The notes: generated by a model from the letters alone, not told the origin. Positions 16,018 through 25,965 are shown, numbered from the stretch's first letter. The stretch: DNA of 64,000 bases from Arcicella sp038230735 (GCA_038230735.1 JBBRMR010000003.1:1-64000); one strand, 5' to 3'. A program made the numbers and translations.

Positions 16018-19000
16018 ATGAAAAAACAAGTCCAACAAAACGAAGCTCTTACCAATGAAAAACATGGTGCAGGAGCAATTTATAACATGATTGGTTGGCT
16101 TGCCGCCAATCAGAAAACGGTGTATTTATTCACGGTCGTGTTGTTCGTGGTGGGTATTGTGATTTACAATATTTTGCCCAAAGAACAATTTCCCGATATC
16201 AAAGTACCGCAGATTTATGTACAGACGATTTATGCGGGAACAACGCCAACGGATATTGAAAACACTATCACCAAGCCCATCGAAAAGCAGATAAAAACGA
16301 TTTCGGGGGTGAAAAGAGTAAAGTCAAATTCATTGCAAGATTTCTCCATTATCTTGGTTGAATTTAATCCCGATGTAAAAGTAGAAGATGCCTTGCGGAA
16401 GGTTAAGGACAAAGTGGACATCGTTCAATTGCCCAAAGATTTGACTAAAAAGCCTGTGGTTCAAGATGTTAACTTCTCGGAATTTCCGATTATGAACATC
16501 AACTTAGCGGGTAATTTCCCTTTGGCAAAACTGAAAAATTTTGCCGAAGATTTACAGGATGAAATTGAAGGTTTACCCGAAATCACTCGGGTGGACATTG
16601 TGGGGGCTTTAACCCGTGAAATCCAAATTAATTTAGATTTATACAAAGCACAGTCGGCAGGCTTGAGTTTTTATGATATTCAGCAAGCCGTTCAAGGTGA
16701 AAACGTTAATATTTCTGGGGGTGAATTGAATGTAGATGGCGTAAGAAGAACGTTACGAGTGAAGGGTGAATTTAAGTCAATGGAGCAAATTGCCGATATT
16801 CGTTTGCGTTCATCTACGGGGGCAATGGTGCGTCTGGGCGATGTTGCCGAGGTAATTGACAGTAGCGAAGAACAGCAAGATTTTGCTCGTTTGGATAATA
16901 AAAAAGTGGTTACGCTCAACGTAATTAAGCGTGGTGGAACAAACCAAATTGCCGCTGCTGAGAAGATTAAAAAAATTATTGAAGAAGCCAAAGAAAGCCG
17001 TTTGCCACAAGGGTTAGATGTTAAGATTACGGCGGATAGTTCGGAGAGAACCAAGTCTGAAATTGAAGATTTGGTCAATACCGTAATCTTGGGTTTTATC
17101 TTCGTGGTATTGGTTTTGATGTTCTTTATGGGCGTGCGAGATGCCATATTTGTGGGTCTTTCTGTGCCTCTGTCGGCTCTGTTGGCGTTTATTCCTTTGT
17201 ATTTCTTAGGATTTACGCTCAATACTATTGTACTTTTTGCCTTCCTTTTGGGCTTAGGAATTGTGGTGGATGATGCCATCGTTGTTATCGAAAACTCCCA
17301 CCGTATTTTTAATCGTTATCGAGATATTTCAATCGTTGAAGCGGTGAAATTAGCGGCTTCGGAGGTGTTCATTCCAGTATTATCAGGAACGGTTACCACG
17401 GTAATGCCTTTTGTGCCTTTGTTATTTTGGCCTGGTATTGTGGGTGAATTTATGAAATTTTTACCCATCACTTTGATTTGTACCTTGGTGGCTTCTTTGA
17501 TTGTAGCGTATGTAATGAACCCCGTTTTTGCGATGACCTTTATGGTTCGTCATGACGAATACGGTACGGTTGATACCAGCGTGGCAACCTTGAAAAAGCC
17601 GATGATTATTTTAGGATTCTGTGCTTTGTTGGGCTATTTCGTGAATGTAGGTTTGGGTAATTTCTTTTTATTGATTGCCATTTTGTACGCCTTCAATCAC
17701 TTCATCCTTACGCCAAAAGTGATTGTACCGTTCCAAGAAAAGACCTTACCCGCTTTCAAGAATAATTACCAAAAATTGATTTCTTGGTTGATTACGGGTT
17801 ATCGTCCAGTCTGGATGGTTGTATCAATGTTTGTATTATTCTTCGTAACGATATTTTTATTAGGAGTTGTGAAACCAAAGGTGATTTTCTTTCCCAGCGG
17901 CGAGCCTGACTATATTTATATTTACAACGTATTGCCCGTGGGTACGGATGCACGAGTAACGGATTCGGTTACGAAAGTTATTGAGAAAAAGATTTTTGAG
18001 ATTATGAAGCGTGAAAAAGTGGAGGGTGCTATCAACTCTGTGATTGCCAATGTGGGTAAAAATGCGGGCGACCCATTTAACCCCGATAGAGCTCCAACGC
18101 CGCAAAAATCTAAGGTAACGGTTGCCTTCAAAAAAGGGATTGAAAGAGGAGAAGTTTCTTCAGAAAATTTGCTTGCGACAGTCCAGAATGAATTGAAATT
18201 GTTGAAATTACCAGGGGCAGAAATCTCAGTTGCCCGAGAAAGAAATGGACCGCCAACAGGAGCTCCAATTTCTATTGAAATAGCGGGAGATGATTTTCAG
18301 ACTTTGACAAAATTAGAGAAACAAGTTCGGTCAGCCATTGATAAATCGGGAATTCAGGGAATTGAAAAGTTGAAGTCAGATTTGATTACTAATAAACCCG
18401 AAATCATCATTGACGTTGATAAAGTGAAGGCTCAACAGGAGGGGATTTCTTCGGCACAAATTGCCTTAGCAGTGCGTACAGCCTTGTTTGGTTCTGAAAT
18501 TGCGAAATTTCGTGATGACAAAGATGAATATCCAATTCAGTTGAGAATCAAGTCGGAAGACCGTAACTCAATTGAGAAATTATTGAATTTAAAAATTGTT
18601 TATCGTGATATGGTGATGGGTGGAATGTTGCGTCAAGTGCCTTTGAATTCGGTGGCAAGTATTTCCTATTCAACGACTTTCAACCAAATTAATCGTAAAA
18701 ACCAAGTCCGTACTATTACCTTAGGTTCGGATGTTTCACAAGGATTTAATGCTAACGTAATTGTGCCACAGATTGAGGCATTAGTAGCGGAATTAGACGT
18801 ACCAAGTGGCTATACCATCAAAATGGGCGGTGAACAAGAAGAGCAAAAAGAAACTGGAACGTTTTTGGTTGGAGCTTTGTTGGCGGCTATTGTGTTGATT
18901 TTCCTGGTATTGGTGTTGCAATTCAACTCAATTTCAAAGCCAATCATCATTTTTGCCACGATTCTGTTGTCATTTATTGGGGTATTTTTGGGCTTTATGT

Positions 19001-19461
19001 TATTCAAAAAAGACTTCTCAATCATTATGTCGGGCGTAGGTATTATTGCTTTGGCGGGTATTGTGGTGAAAAATGGTATTCTTTTAATTGAATTTACGGA
19101 TGAATTGATGGGACGTGGTTATCCCCTTAAAAAAGCTATCGTAGAAGCAGGAAGTACCCGTTTGACCCCCGTAATTTTGACGGCCGCCGCCGCAGTTTTG
19201 GGCTTAATTCCATTGGGAATTGGTTTGAGTATTGACTTCGTAAGTATGTTTACCGAACTCGACCCACATATCCATACGGGTTCAGACAGTGCTGCATTTT
19301 GGAATATCTTGGCTTGGACGATTATTTACGGATTAACGTTTTCAACTATTTTAACCCTCGTAATCGTACCTTGTATGTATTATATTAACGAACGGATACG
19401 GGATAAGTGGTTTAGGAAGGGGAAAAAAGTAGTAATGGTTGAAGAGTATGAGGAAGCATAG
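16018..19461 (+). CDS. RND (AcrB/HAE1-like) multidrug efflux permease
   Basis: A 1147-residue inner-membrane proton-driven pump. The usual RND plan is present: one N-terminal helix, a first periplasmic domain with YAGTTPTDIENTITKPIEKQI, helices 2-6 with the proton-relay pair in GLGIVVDDAIVVIEN, a second large periplasmic domain, and a second membrane half ending with GIVVKNGILLIEFTDELMGRG. It is about 100 residues longer than AcrB, partly from extra hydrophobic sequence between helices 6 and 7 and a charged C-tail. Substrate specificity is not predictable. A hairpin terminator follows at 19478. Confidence 0.95.
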   Translation: MKKQVQQNEALTNEKHGAGAIYNMIGWLAANQKTVYLFTVVLFVVGIVIYNILPKEQFPDIKVPQIYVQTIYAGTTPTDIENTITKPIEKQIKTISGVKRVKSNSLQDFSIILVEFNPDVKVEDALRKVKDKVDIVQLPKDLTKKPVVQDVNFSEFPIMNINLAGNFPLAKLKNFAEDLQDEIEGLPEITRVDIVGALTREIQINLDLYKAQSAGLSFYDIQQAVQGENVNISGGELNVDGVRRTLRVKGEFKSMEQIADIRLRSSTGAMVRLGDVAEVIDSSEEQQDFARLDNKKVVTLNVIKRGGTNQIAAAEKIKKIIEEAKESRLPQGLDVKITADSSERTKSEIEDLVNTVILGFIFVVLVLMFFMGVRDAIFVGLSVPLSALLAFIPLYFLGFTLNTIVLFAFLLGLGIVVDDAIVVIENSHRIFNRYRDISIVEAVKLAASEVFIPVLSGTVTTVMPFVPLLFWPGIVGEFMKFLPITLICTLVASLIVAYVMNPVFAMTFMVRHDEYGTVDTSVATLKKPMIILGFCALLGYFVNVGLGNFFLLIAILYAFNHFILTPKVIVPFQEKTLPAFKNNYQKLISWLITGYRPVWMVVSMFVLFFVTIFLLGVVKPKVIFFPSGEPDYIYIYNVLPVGTDARVTDSVTKVIEKKIFEIMKREKVEGAINSVIANVGKNAGDPFNPDRAPTPQKSKVTVAFKKGIERGEVSSENLLATVQNELKLLKLPGAEISVARERNGPPTGAPISIEIAGDDFQTLTKLEKQVRSAIDKSGIQGIEKLKSDLITNKPEIIIDVDKVKAQQEGISSAQIALAVRTALFGSEIAKFRDDKDEYPIQLRIKSEDRNSIEKLLNLKIVYRDMVMGGMLRQVPLNSVASISYSTTFNQINRKNQVRTITLGSDVSQGFNANVIVPQIEALVAELDVPSGYTIKMGGEQEEQKETGTFLVGALLAAIVLIFLVLVLQFNSISKPIIIFATILLSFIGVFLGFMLFKKDFSIIMSGVGIIALAGIVVKNGILLIEFTDELMGRGYPLKKAIVEAGSTRLTPVILTAAAAVLGLIPLGIGLSIDFVSMFTELDPHIHTGSDSAAFWNILAWTIIYGLTFSTILTLVIVPCMYYINERIRDKWFRKGKKVVMVEEYEEA

Positions 19462-19477
19462 ATTTAGGGTAAAAAAA

Positions 19478-19509
19478 GAAGCCTTTGTTCCAAGCGAAGG
19501 CTTCTTTTT
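19478..19509 (+). terminator. Rho-independent terminator after the RND operon
   Basis: GAAGCCTT (19478-19485) pairs with AAGGCTTC (19497-19504), followed by a T-run. It lies 17 nt after the RND stop. Confidence 0.85.
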
Positions 19510-19574
19510 ATGTATCTTTAACAAAAAAATAACGTCAACTAATTTCCAACTTATACTTACTAATATCTATACTC

Positions 19575-20438
19575 ATGAAATACCTAATCATTACCGCAAC
19601 CGCCTTCTGTGCCTTGTTTTATGCGTGCAAAAGTAACAAATCCGAATCCACCAAAGAAAGTGCTAAATATAGCCTCGAAAAGATGTGGGAATCTGACACA
19701 GTTTTTACTACCGTGGAATCAGCCATTTATGATGCAAAAACTAATATGATTTATGTCTCTAACATTGACGGTGAGCCGTGGGCAGAAGATGGCAAAGGTT
19801 CTATCGGAAGATTAAATATTGATGGTTCAGTAAAAGATGCCAAATGGATTACGGGTCTGAATTGCCCAAAAGGATTGGGTATTATTAATGGTAAATTATA
19901 CGTCACCGATAACCATCAATTAGTAGAAATTGATATGGCGGAGGGTAAAATTACGCAAAAATACTCAGTAGAAGGTTCAGGTGGGTTAAATGATGTAGCA
20001 ACCACCGATGATGGAATCGTTTATTTTACGGATTCAGAAAAAGGCTCAGTCTATAAATTGAGCGGAGGTAAAATCAGCTTAATTACCGAAAAATTGCAAG
20101 GGTCAAATGGTATTCTTATTGAAAAAGATAGACTTTTGTTGGGAACTTGGGGTGATGAGAGTTTGACAGCGTATAATTTTGCCAGTGGTAAATTAACAAT
20201 CGTGGCGGACTCTCTCACGCAACCCGATGGCATTGAAGCAGTTGGTGATGGCGGTTATTTGGTTTCATCTTGGAAAGGAATTATTCATTATGTAACGCCA
20301 GAGGGTAAAACCAGCGAACTATTGAACACCACCAAAGACTCCATTGGTACGGCTGATATTGATTATATTCAAGACAAGAAAATGCTATTAATTCCTACTT
20401 TTTTCAAAAATAAAGTGGTGGCTTATCAATTGAATTAA
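19575..20438 (+). CDS. SMP-30/gluconolactonase-like beta-propeller lipoprotein
   Basis: A 287-residue protein with a lipoprotein signal (MKYLIITATAFCALFYACKS). The mature part is a predicted six-bladed beta-propeller of SMP-30/NHL type: repeated units such as AIYDAKTNMIYVSNIDGE, CPKGLGIINGKLYVTDNHQLVEID, LNDVATTDDGIVYFTDSEKGSVYKL, NGILIEKDRLLLGTWG and QPDGIEAVGDGGYLVSSWKGIIHYV. The FTDS and QPDGI motifs are typical of metal-binding positions in this superfamily. A lactonase or a binding role are both possible. It stands alone, after the efflux terminator. Confidence 0.75.
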   Translation: MKYLIITATAFCALFYACKSNKSESTKESAKYSLEKMWESDTVFTTVESAIYDAKTNMIYVSNIDGEPWAEDGKGSIGRLNIDGSVKDAKWITGLNCPKGLGIINGKLYVTDNHQLVEIDMAEGKITQKYSVEGSGGLNDVATTDDGIVYFTDSEKGSVYKLSGGKISLITEKLQGSNGILIEKDRLLLGTWGDESLTAYNFASGKLTIVADSLTQPDGIEAVGDGGYLVSSWKGIIHYVTPEGKTSELLNTTKDSIGTADIDYIQDKKMLLIPTFFKNKVVAYQLN

Positions 20439-20624
20439 AACCTGTTTGAAAGTCGTTTTGAAGTAAAATTATTTCTTATAGTTGTTGTCATTGTCAAGGG
20501 GTTAATTTTCCCAAAGTGATACTTGACATTATCCCCCTTGTGTTTATTAGTTTCATTAACTACTTTGCTCACTTTGACATGAGGTAATTATAGCACAAAT
20601 CTCATCAAATATAGTTAAAAAATT

Positions 20625-20888
20625 ATGAGTGAATTAGCCATGAAATTGAGAAGAATACGTGAAATCTATGGATATAGTCAGGACTACGTGGCTGACCGAT
20701 TAGGAATTTCTCAACCCGCTTATTGGCAAAAAGAGAATGGCAAAAGAATACCCTCAGAAGAACGGTTAGAGCAAATTGCGGAATTGTATAACCTGACAGT
20801 AGCCGATTTGAAAAAGGGTGAATTGAACACTGTATTAATAAAAGTTCATGAATTACAGATTGAAATTTTGAGGAGAAAGATTAGTTAA
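20625..20888 (+). CDS. Small XRE-family HTH regulator
   Basis: An 87-residue protein made almost entirely of a Cro/cI-type helix-turn-helix: LRRIREIYGYSQDYVADRLGISQPAYWQKENGKRIPSEERLEQIAELYNL. A short C-terminal helix remains. It starts at ATG 20625 after a 186-nt AT-rich gap in which I see no further gene. The target is unknown. No toxin partner or phage gene adjoins it. Confidence 0.8.
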   Translation: MSELAMKLRRIREIYGYSQDYVADRLGISQPAYWQKENGKRIPSEERLEQIAELYNLTVADLKKGELNTVLIKVHELQIEILRRKIS

Positions 20889-20914
20889 TAAATTTGATAC
20901 AGAAATCAACAACA

Positions 20915-21484
20915 TCATCCATTTACAAATTTCACTGACCAATACCCATTTTTATAGACAATCTTCGTAATTGAACCATAATCTATCTCCATCCGAAAGG
21001 CATTTTTAAGGTCTAAATCTAAGGCTCGGCAAATGATGGTTCTGATAGTTGCGGAGTGATTTACTAATATAATTTGCTCATGATTTTGGGTAATGATTTC
21101 ATCTAAAAATTCATTGGCTCGGGCAGATAATTCCTTGAAACTCTCGCCATTTGGCGTATTTACATTCACAAAATCAGCCATCCATCGGTCTGAATGTTCC
21201 CTTTTGATATCGTTCCAGGCTTGCATTTCCCAATCGCCAAAATTCATTTCCCAAAGGCGTTCCTCTAACTCAAAATCAGGACGAATACCGTTTGCTAAAG
21301 CCATACATCGGCTGGCAGGACTACTCCAAATTACGGCTTTCTCAATATTGCAAAAAGTTGAAAGTCTTTCAGCAGTTTTAGTGATTTCCGCTTTGGCACT
21401 ATGGTTCAGTCCAACGTCAGATTTGCCGTAACAAATCCCCTTTGGAACATCCACTGAGGTATGTCTAATTAAAAATATTTCCAT
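20915..21484 (-). CDS. cobC: Histidine phosphatase, probable alpha-ribazole phosphatase
   Basis: A 189-residue phosphoglycerate mutase-like phosphatase. The RHG-type motif is RHT in FLIRHTSVDV, followed by CYGKSDVGLNHSAKAE; later come the Arg in VIWSSPASRCMALA, the acidic EMNFGDWEMQAW segment and the second catalytic His in ILVNHSATIRTII. Its stop-to-stop abutment with cobS (ATG directly after the cobS stop) and nearby cobT make alpha-ribazole-5'-phosphate dephosphorylation, the last step of lower-ligand preparation, the most likely role. It is last in the cobT-cobS-cobC operon. Confidence 0.82.
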   Translation of the reverse strand: MEIFLIRHTSVDVPKGICYGKSDVGLNHSAKAEITKTAERLSTFCNIEKAVIWSSPASRCMALANGIRPDFELEERLWEMNFGDWEMQAWNDIKREHSDRWMADFVNVNTPNGESFKELSARANEFLDEIITQNHEQIILVNHSATIRTIICRALDLDLKNAFRMEIDYGSITKIVYKNGYWSVKFVNG

Positions 21485-22294
21485 TTAATTTGCCAGTAAA
21501 GCATTGATTACTAAATAAATAACTACTTCTGAAATCTGTTGCGTTGCTCCCAGACAATCACCCGTGTAGCCTCCAATCCATTTTTTGAAATAATAACTTA
21601 AATACAAATGTACCAGAACCAAAGGTGGAATAATCAACAATAAAAAGAAATTTGCAGTGATGATTAAATACATCAACAGAGGGATAATTGCCAAGCAAAA
21701 AGCGATAGATAAATCTCTGATTGGCAACTTTTTAGCGATTGGTTTTACCTTGCTCAAAGCATCTTCACGGACGTAATTGAGGGTGAAAATAAAACTTAAA
21801 GCCACAAATCTACTAATGGAATGAGCCATGAATAAAGTCCAAATGAGTGTTTGATTATCAAGGAATTCGAGGCTATAAAATTTAAGTGCCAATATCAAAA
21901 TTAAGCCCACCGAGCCATAAGTTCCAACCCGTGAATCCTTCATAATTTCAAGGATTTTCTCTTGCGTCCAACCACCGCCAAAACCATCGCAAACATCCGC
22001 AAAACCGTCTTCGTGGAATGCCCCCGTTGTGAGAATACTTGCTACCATACTCAATAAAATTGAAATTTCAGGGTTAAAAATGCTCGAAGCCCCGTAGAAA
22101 ACCAAGCTCGAAATTCCTGCCACAATCCAACCGATGACAGGAAAATAAACTGTTGCCTTGTTTAACATTTCTTCATCATGCTTCATCCACGTAGGCACAG
22201 GAATTCGAGTATAAAACATTAAAGCATTTAAGAAAATATGAAATTGTAAATTTGCCTCATTGCGGAGGGTGGTTAAGATGATTTTTTGAGTCAT
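21485..22294 (-). CDS. cobS: Adenosylcobinamide-GDP ribazoletransferase (cobalamin synthase)
   Basis: A 269-residue polytopic inner-membrane enzyme that joins adenosylcobinamide-GDP to alpha-ribazole(-phosphate). Signatures: FYTRIPVPTWMKHDEEMLNKATVYFPVIGWIVAG near the start, the acidic motif FHEDGFADVCDGFGGGWTQEKILEIMKDSRVGTYG that binds Mg2+ and substrate, and C-terminal GYTGDCLGATQQISE. Length is about the family norm. It lies 55 nt after cobT and directly abuts cobC. Confidence 0.94.
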   Translation of the reverse strand: MTQKIILTTLRNEANLQFHIFLNALMFYTRIPVPTWMKHDEEMLNKATVYFPVIGWIVAGISSLVFYGASSIFNPEISILLSMVASILTTGAFHEDGFADVCDGFGGGWTQEKILEIMKDSRVGTYGSVGLILILALKFYSLEFLDNQTLIWTLFMAHSISRFVALSFIFTLNYVREDALSKVKPIAKKLPIRDLSIAFCLAIIPLLMYLIITANFFLLLIIPPLVLVHLYLSYYFKKWIGGYTGDCLGATQQISEVVIYLVINALLAN

Positions 22295-22349
22295 AATTTA
22301 TCGTTTATAATAACTACGAATTTGTCAATCAAAGATTTACTTTTTACTG

Positions 22350-23390
22350 TTAATTGTCCACTGTTGAAACTCCCGCACTCTCAAAACTTGCCATTTCATT
22401 TAAAAAATTTACGGCAGCTTGCACCAAAGGATATGCCAAAGCACAGCCCGTTCCTTCGCCCAAACGGAGATTTAGTTTCAAAAGCGGTTCAGCCTTTAAG
22501 TATTCCAACATCAAACGATGCCCATTTTCATCCGACTGATGGCAGAAAATGGCGTAGTCCAAAACATTTGGTTCAAGAGCATGAGCCACCAAAAAAGCCG
22601 AGGTAGCAATGAAACCATCGACCAAGATAATCATTTGATTTTGAGCAGCTTGCAACATCGCACCAACCATTTGAACAATCTCTAAACCGCCTACCGAAGC
22701 CAATACTTCAAGGGGTTTTTTTACCAATTCATGCTTTGCTAAAACCTGTTCCAAAACAAAAATCTTATGTTTCAAACCTTCGTCATCTATGCCCGTGCCT
22801 CTGCCTACGCAATCGCTCAATGGTAAATTACAAATCTTACTCATCAACAGACTGGCGGCGGAGGTATTGCCAATCCCCATTTCGCCAAAACCGATAATGT
22901 TACAATCTTTTGCTGAAATGTCCTGCACAATTTTCGCTCCTAATTCAATACATTTTGTGGCTTCGTCCAAAGTCATGGCTGATTCTTGCCAAGAAGATTT
23001 TGTGCCATGAGCCACTTTTTGATGGATAATTGGCAGGGTATCAGGGAAGTTGCCCATTACACCCGCATCCACCACTTGGAGGGTCAAACCGTTCTGTTTT
23101 GAGAAAACATTAATGGCAGCCCCGCCACCCACAAAATTTAATACCATCTGGAAAGTTACTTCGGGTGGATATTTACTCACCCCCTCACGAGCGAGTCCAT
23201 GGTCGGCAGCAAAAACTACTAAATGTGGGTTCAGAAGGGTAGGAGAGGGGTTTTGTTGAACATTAGCAATTTGAAAAGCCACCTTTTCCAACAATCCCAA
23301 TGCCTCAATAGGCTTAGTTTTGAAGTCAATTTTATGCTGAATTTCGGCGGATAGGTGCGTGTTTACTGTTGGAATATTAAAGTTAATCAT
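22350..23390 (-). CDS. cobT: Nicotinate-nucleotide-dimethylbenzimidazole phosphoribosyltransferase
   Basis: A 346-residue enzyme that moves phosphoribose from nicotinate mononucleotide to 5,6-dimethylbenzimidazole to give alpha-ribazole-5'-phosphate. Family blocks are intact: VFAADHGLAREGVSKYPPEVT, FGEMGIGNTSAAS (phosphate loop), GRGTGIDDEGL, FCHQSDENGHRLML and GEGTGCALAYPLV, which holds the catalytic Glu. It heads cobT-cobS-cobC. No cobU/cobP gene and no obvious B12 riboswitch lies in the ~290 nt upstream, which is AT-rich and contains the rnc terminator. Confidence 0.95.
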   Translation of the reverse strand: MINFNIPTVNTHLSAEIQHKIDFKTKPIEALGLLEKVAFQIANVQQNPSPTLLNPHLVVFAADHGLAREGVSKYPPEVTFQMVLNFVGGGAAINVFSKQNGLTLQVVDAGVMGNFPDTLPIIHQKVAHGTKSSWQESAMTLDEATKCIELGAKIVQDISAKDCNIIGFGEMGIGNTSAASLLMSKICNLPLSDCVGRGTGIDDEGLKHKIFVLEQVLAKHELVKKPLEVLASVGGLEIVQMVGAMLQAAQNQMIILVDGFIATSAFLVAHALEPNVLDYAIFCHQSDENGHRLMLEYLKAEPLLKLNLRLGEGTGCALAYPLVQAAVNFLNEMASFESAGVSTVDN

Positions 23391-23627
23391 GGAAGTATTT
23401 TAAGTGAATGGGGAATAAAATCCCACTATAATACGAATTTTCGTGGGAAAAGAATTGGGGAATTTAAGAATGTGTACATTTGAAAGTCTTGAATTAAAAT
23501 TTTGTAATATTAAGCATTTTGACTCATTGGTTTTTATGATTTGAGACCACAAAAATAATTTATTAAATGCTTAGCTTTTATTCATCAACACTTTCCGAAA
23601 ACTATTTATCCAAATGGCTGATATTGA

Positions 23628-23662
23628 AAAAAGCCCGAAGAATTAATTTCTTCGAGCTTTTT
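23628..23662 (-). terminator. Terminator after rnc
   Basis: AAAAAGCCCGAAGAA (23628-23642) pairs with TTCTTCGAGCTTTTT (23648-23662), 14 of 15 bases, with the T-run on the minus strand downstream of the rnc stop at 23681. Confidence 0.8.
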
Positions 23663-23680
23663 ATTTTTATTAAATATTCC

Positions 23681-24412
23681 TCAACTAATATCCAACTTCT
23701 CACAAGCCTTCATCGCTGCCGTCTGTTCGGCTTTCTTTTTGGAATACCCTTGCCCAACTGAAAAGGCTTCGTTAGCTACAAAAATTGTTGCCGTAAATTC
23801 TTTGTTATGCTTTGCTCCTTCTTCCACAATATCAAAACGAATTGGTTTGCCTTCACGCTGAGCCCATTCAATGACGATGGATTTAAAATTGGGATTATTA
23901 GAGACAACGGTGTCAATATCAAAGTGTTGGGTCAATACTTTTTTGATGATGAAGGTTCTGGTAAAACGAAAACCTTTGTCCATATAGATTGCTCCCATCA
24001 ACGCTTCGAAGGCATCCCCGTACATTGAGGTACGGGCAAGAACGGTCTTACGGTTTCCGTCATATTCTACTAATTTATCCAGTCCCATCTTGCGAGCAAC
24101 TACATTTAGTGATTCACGGCTCACCATTCTCGAACGGATTTCAGTCAAGAAACCTTCATCTTTAAACGGAAATTTCTTAAATAAATATTCTGCCGTAACC
24201 ATACCCAACACTGAATCACCCAAAAATTCGAGTCGTTCATTTGATTCCCTGTACTCCTTCGAGACGGTCTCTTTCGCTACGGAAGAGTGCATAAAAGCCA
24301 AACGATACAGATTTAGATTAGACGGATTTTCGCCTATAATGTGTTCGATGGCATTTTTCAGCTTTTTGTCTTTGGGGTCGCTGGAAAAAAAATCAAGAAT
24401 TGGTGAAAGCAT
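23681..24412 (-). CDS. rnc: Ribonuclease III
   Basis: A 243-residue double-stranded-RNA endonuclease for rRNA and mRNA processing. The signature ERLEFLGDSVLGMVTAEYL carries the catalytic Glu and Asp; a second acidic pair sits in YGDAFEALMGAIYMDKG. The C-terminal dsRNA-binding domain spans about residues 170-240 (NFKSIVIEWAQREGKPIRFDIVEE... SKKKAEQTAAMKACEKL). It follows fabF in the acpP-fabF-rnc order known from many bacteria; the 189-nt fabF-rnc gap contains repeated AACTGTTTACTG-like words but no clear terminator. Confidence 0.95.
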   Translation of the reverse strand: MLSPILDFFSSDPKDKKLKNAIEHIIGENPSNLNLYRLAFMHSSVAKETVSKEYRESNERLEFLGDSVLGMVTAEYLFKKFPFKDEGFLTEIRSRMVSRESLNVVARKMGLDKLVEYDGNRKTVLARTSMYGDAFEALMGAIYMDKGFRFTRTFIIKKVLTQHFDIDTVVSNNPNFKSIVIEWAQREGKPIRFDIVEEGAKHNKEFTATIFVANEAFSVGQGYSKKKAEQTAAMKACEKLDIS

Positions 24413-24601
24413 ATTGGTCAGTGGTCAGTGAACAGTTAACAGTAATCAATAAACAATTCTATTAGATATTGAAAACAATTAATGAAAACAAACACCTTTG
24501 ATTAACAGTCAATAAATACTAAATCATCCATTTGATGAAAACCGTATTGACAAATATTCACTGATAGCTATTCACTAATAACTGTTTACTGATAACTGGT
24601 T

Positions 24602-25852
24602 TTATATCTTTTTAAAAATTACAGTCGCATTATGTCCTCCGAAACCAAAACCGTTGCTTAACGCCACGTTTATTTCACGAGTTTGGGCTACGTTGAGGGT
24701 CAAATTCAATCTATTATCTATCTCAGGGTCTTCGGTGAAATGGTTGATGGTTGGTGGTACAATATTATACTGCATCGCCAAAATACACGCTATGGCTTCC
24801 ACAGCACCCGCACCGCCCAACAAATGACCCGTCATGGATTTGGTTGAACTGATATTCATTTTGAAGGCATGGTCGCCAAAGCAATCTACGATGGCTTTCA
24901 ATTCTTGTGGGTCTCCCAAAGGCGTTGATGTTCCGTGGGTATTGACGTAATCCACTTCTTCGAGCTTGATTCCAGCATCGTCCAAGGCATCTTGCATCGA
25001 AAGCAATGCTCCCAAACCGTCTGGATGGGGAGCTGTAATGTGATAAGCATCCGAAGAAAAGCCTCCACCAATCAATTCAGCGTATATTTTTGCTCCACGG
25101 GTTTTGGCGTGTTCATATTCTTCCAAAATCAACGCTCCTGCCCCTTCACCTACCACAAAACCGTCACGGGCTTTGTCGTAAGGGCGTGAAGCCGTTTTTG
25201 GGTCGTCATTACGCTCAGACATGGCACGCATGGCAGTGAATCCACCCACGCTGGCAATGGTTACGGCGGCTTCTGAACCACCCGTTACGCAAATATTGAT
25301 TCTGCCCAAACGAATATAGTTAAAGGCATCAATCATGGCATTGTTTGCCGATGAACAGGCAGATACCGTCACATAGTTAGGTCCACGAAAACCGTTCCGA
25401 ATAGAGATATTTCCCGATACTGAATCAGCAATCATTTTTGGAATAAAGAAAGGATTGATTTTGGGCGTTCCGTCACTTTTTCCGAAATAAATCATTTCTT
25501 CTTCAAAAGTTTTCAAACCACCAATACCCGAACCCCAAATTACGCCTACTTTATTTTTATCAATTACTTCAAGGTCAAGTCCCGAATCCTTAATGGCTTC
25601 ATCAGAGGCGATTACGCCATACTGGGTGAATTGGTCCATTTTACGGGCATCTTGACGGGGAATAAATTGCGTAACATCAAAATTTTTCAGTTCGCAAGCG
25701 ATACGTGTACGAAATTTTTCGGAATCAAATTTTGTGATAAAATCACATCCACTTACGCCATTTTTTAACCCTTCCCAGTATTCGGGAACGGTATTTCCGA
25801 TGGGAGTTAAGGCTCCAATGCCCGTAACGACTACTCTTTTAAAACTCTTCAT
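24602..25852 (-). CDS. fabF: Beta-ketoacyl-ACP synthase II
   Basis: The condensing enzyme of type II fatty-acid elongation, extending acyl-ACP with malonyl-ACP. The Cys-His-His triad is visible in TVSACSSANNAM, NTHGTSTPLGD and KSMTGHLLGGAGAVE, and the C-terminal GFGFGGHNATVIF is typical. I start at ATG 25852 (MKSFKRVVVTGIGALTPIG), which gives the usual 416 residues; an in-frame upstream GTG/ATG would add seven residues with no counterpart in the family. It lies about 113 nt after acpP. Confidence 0.96.
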   Translation of the reverse strand: MKSFKRVVVTGIGALTPIGNTVPEYWEGLKNGVSGCDFITKFDSEKFRTRIACELKNFDVTQFIPRQDARKMDQFTQYGVIASDEAIKDSGLDLEVIDKNKVGVIWGSGIGGLKTFEEEMIYFGKSDGTPKINPFFIPKMIADSVSGNISIRNGFRGPNYVTVSACSSANNAMIDAFNYIRLGRINICVTGGSEAAVTIASVGGFTAMRAMSERNDDPKTASRPYDKARDGFVVGEGAGALILEEYEHAKTRGAKIYAELIGGGFSSDAYHITAPHPDGLGALLSMQDALDDAGIKLEEVDYVNTHGTSTPLGDPQELKAIVDCFGDHAFKMNISSTKSMTGHLLGGAGAVEAIACILAMQYNIVPPTINHFTEDPEIDNRLNLTLNVAQTREINVALSNGFGFGGHNATVIFKKI

Positions 25853-25965
25853 GGGGATTTTTAATAGTACCAAAAATTAAAAATGTGCTAATCTGATATA
25901 AAATTACAATTCTTTTTGAGGGAAATATAATTTTACTCACAAATTAGCACATAGAGAAGTTTGAA

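Noticed and set aside
20625..20888. XRE regulator as a phage or toxin-antitoxin marker
   Set aside because: No phage genes, integrase, attachment repeats or partner gene lie on either side.
22286..23259. Open frames on the + strand opposite cobT
   Set aside because: cobT has all its motifs on the minus strand; the opposite frames show no family features.
24413..24601. AACTGTTTACTG-type words before rnc as a regulatory array
   Set aside because: They are loose, unequal words like those in many gaps in this window; spacing is irregular and no dyad stands out.
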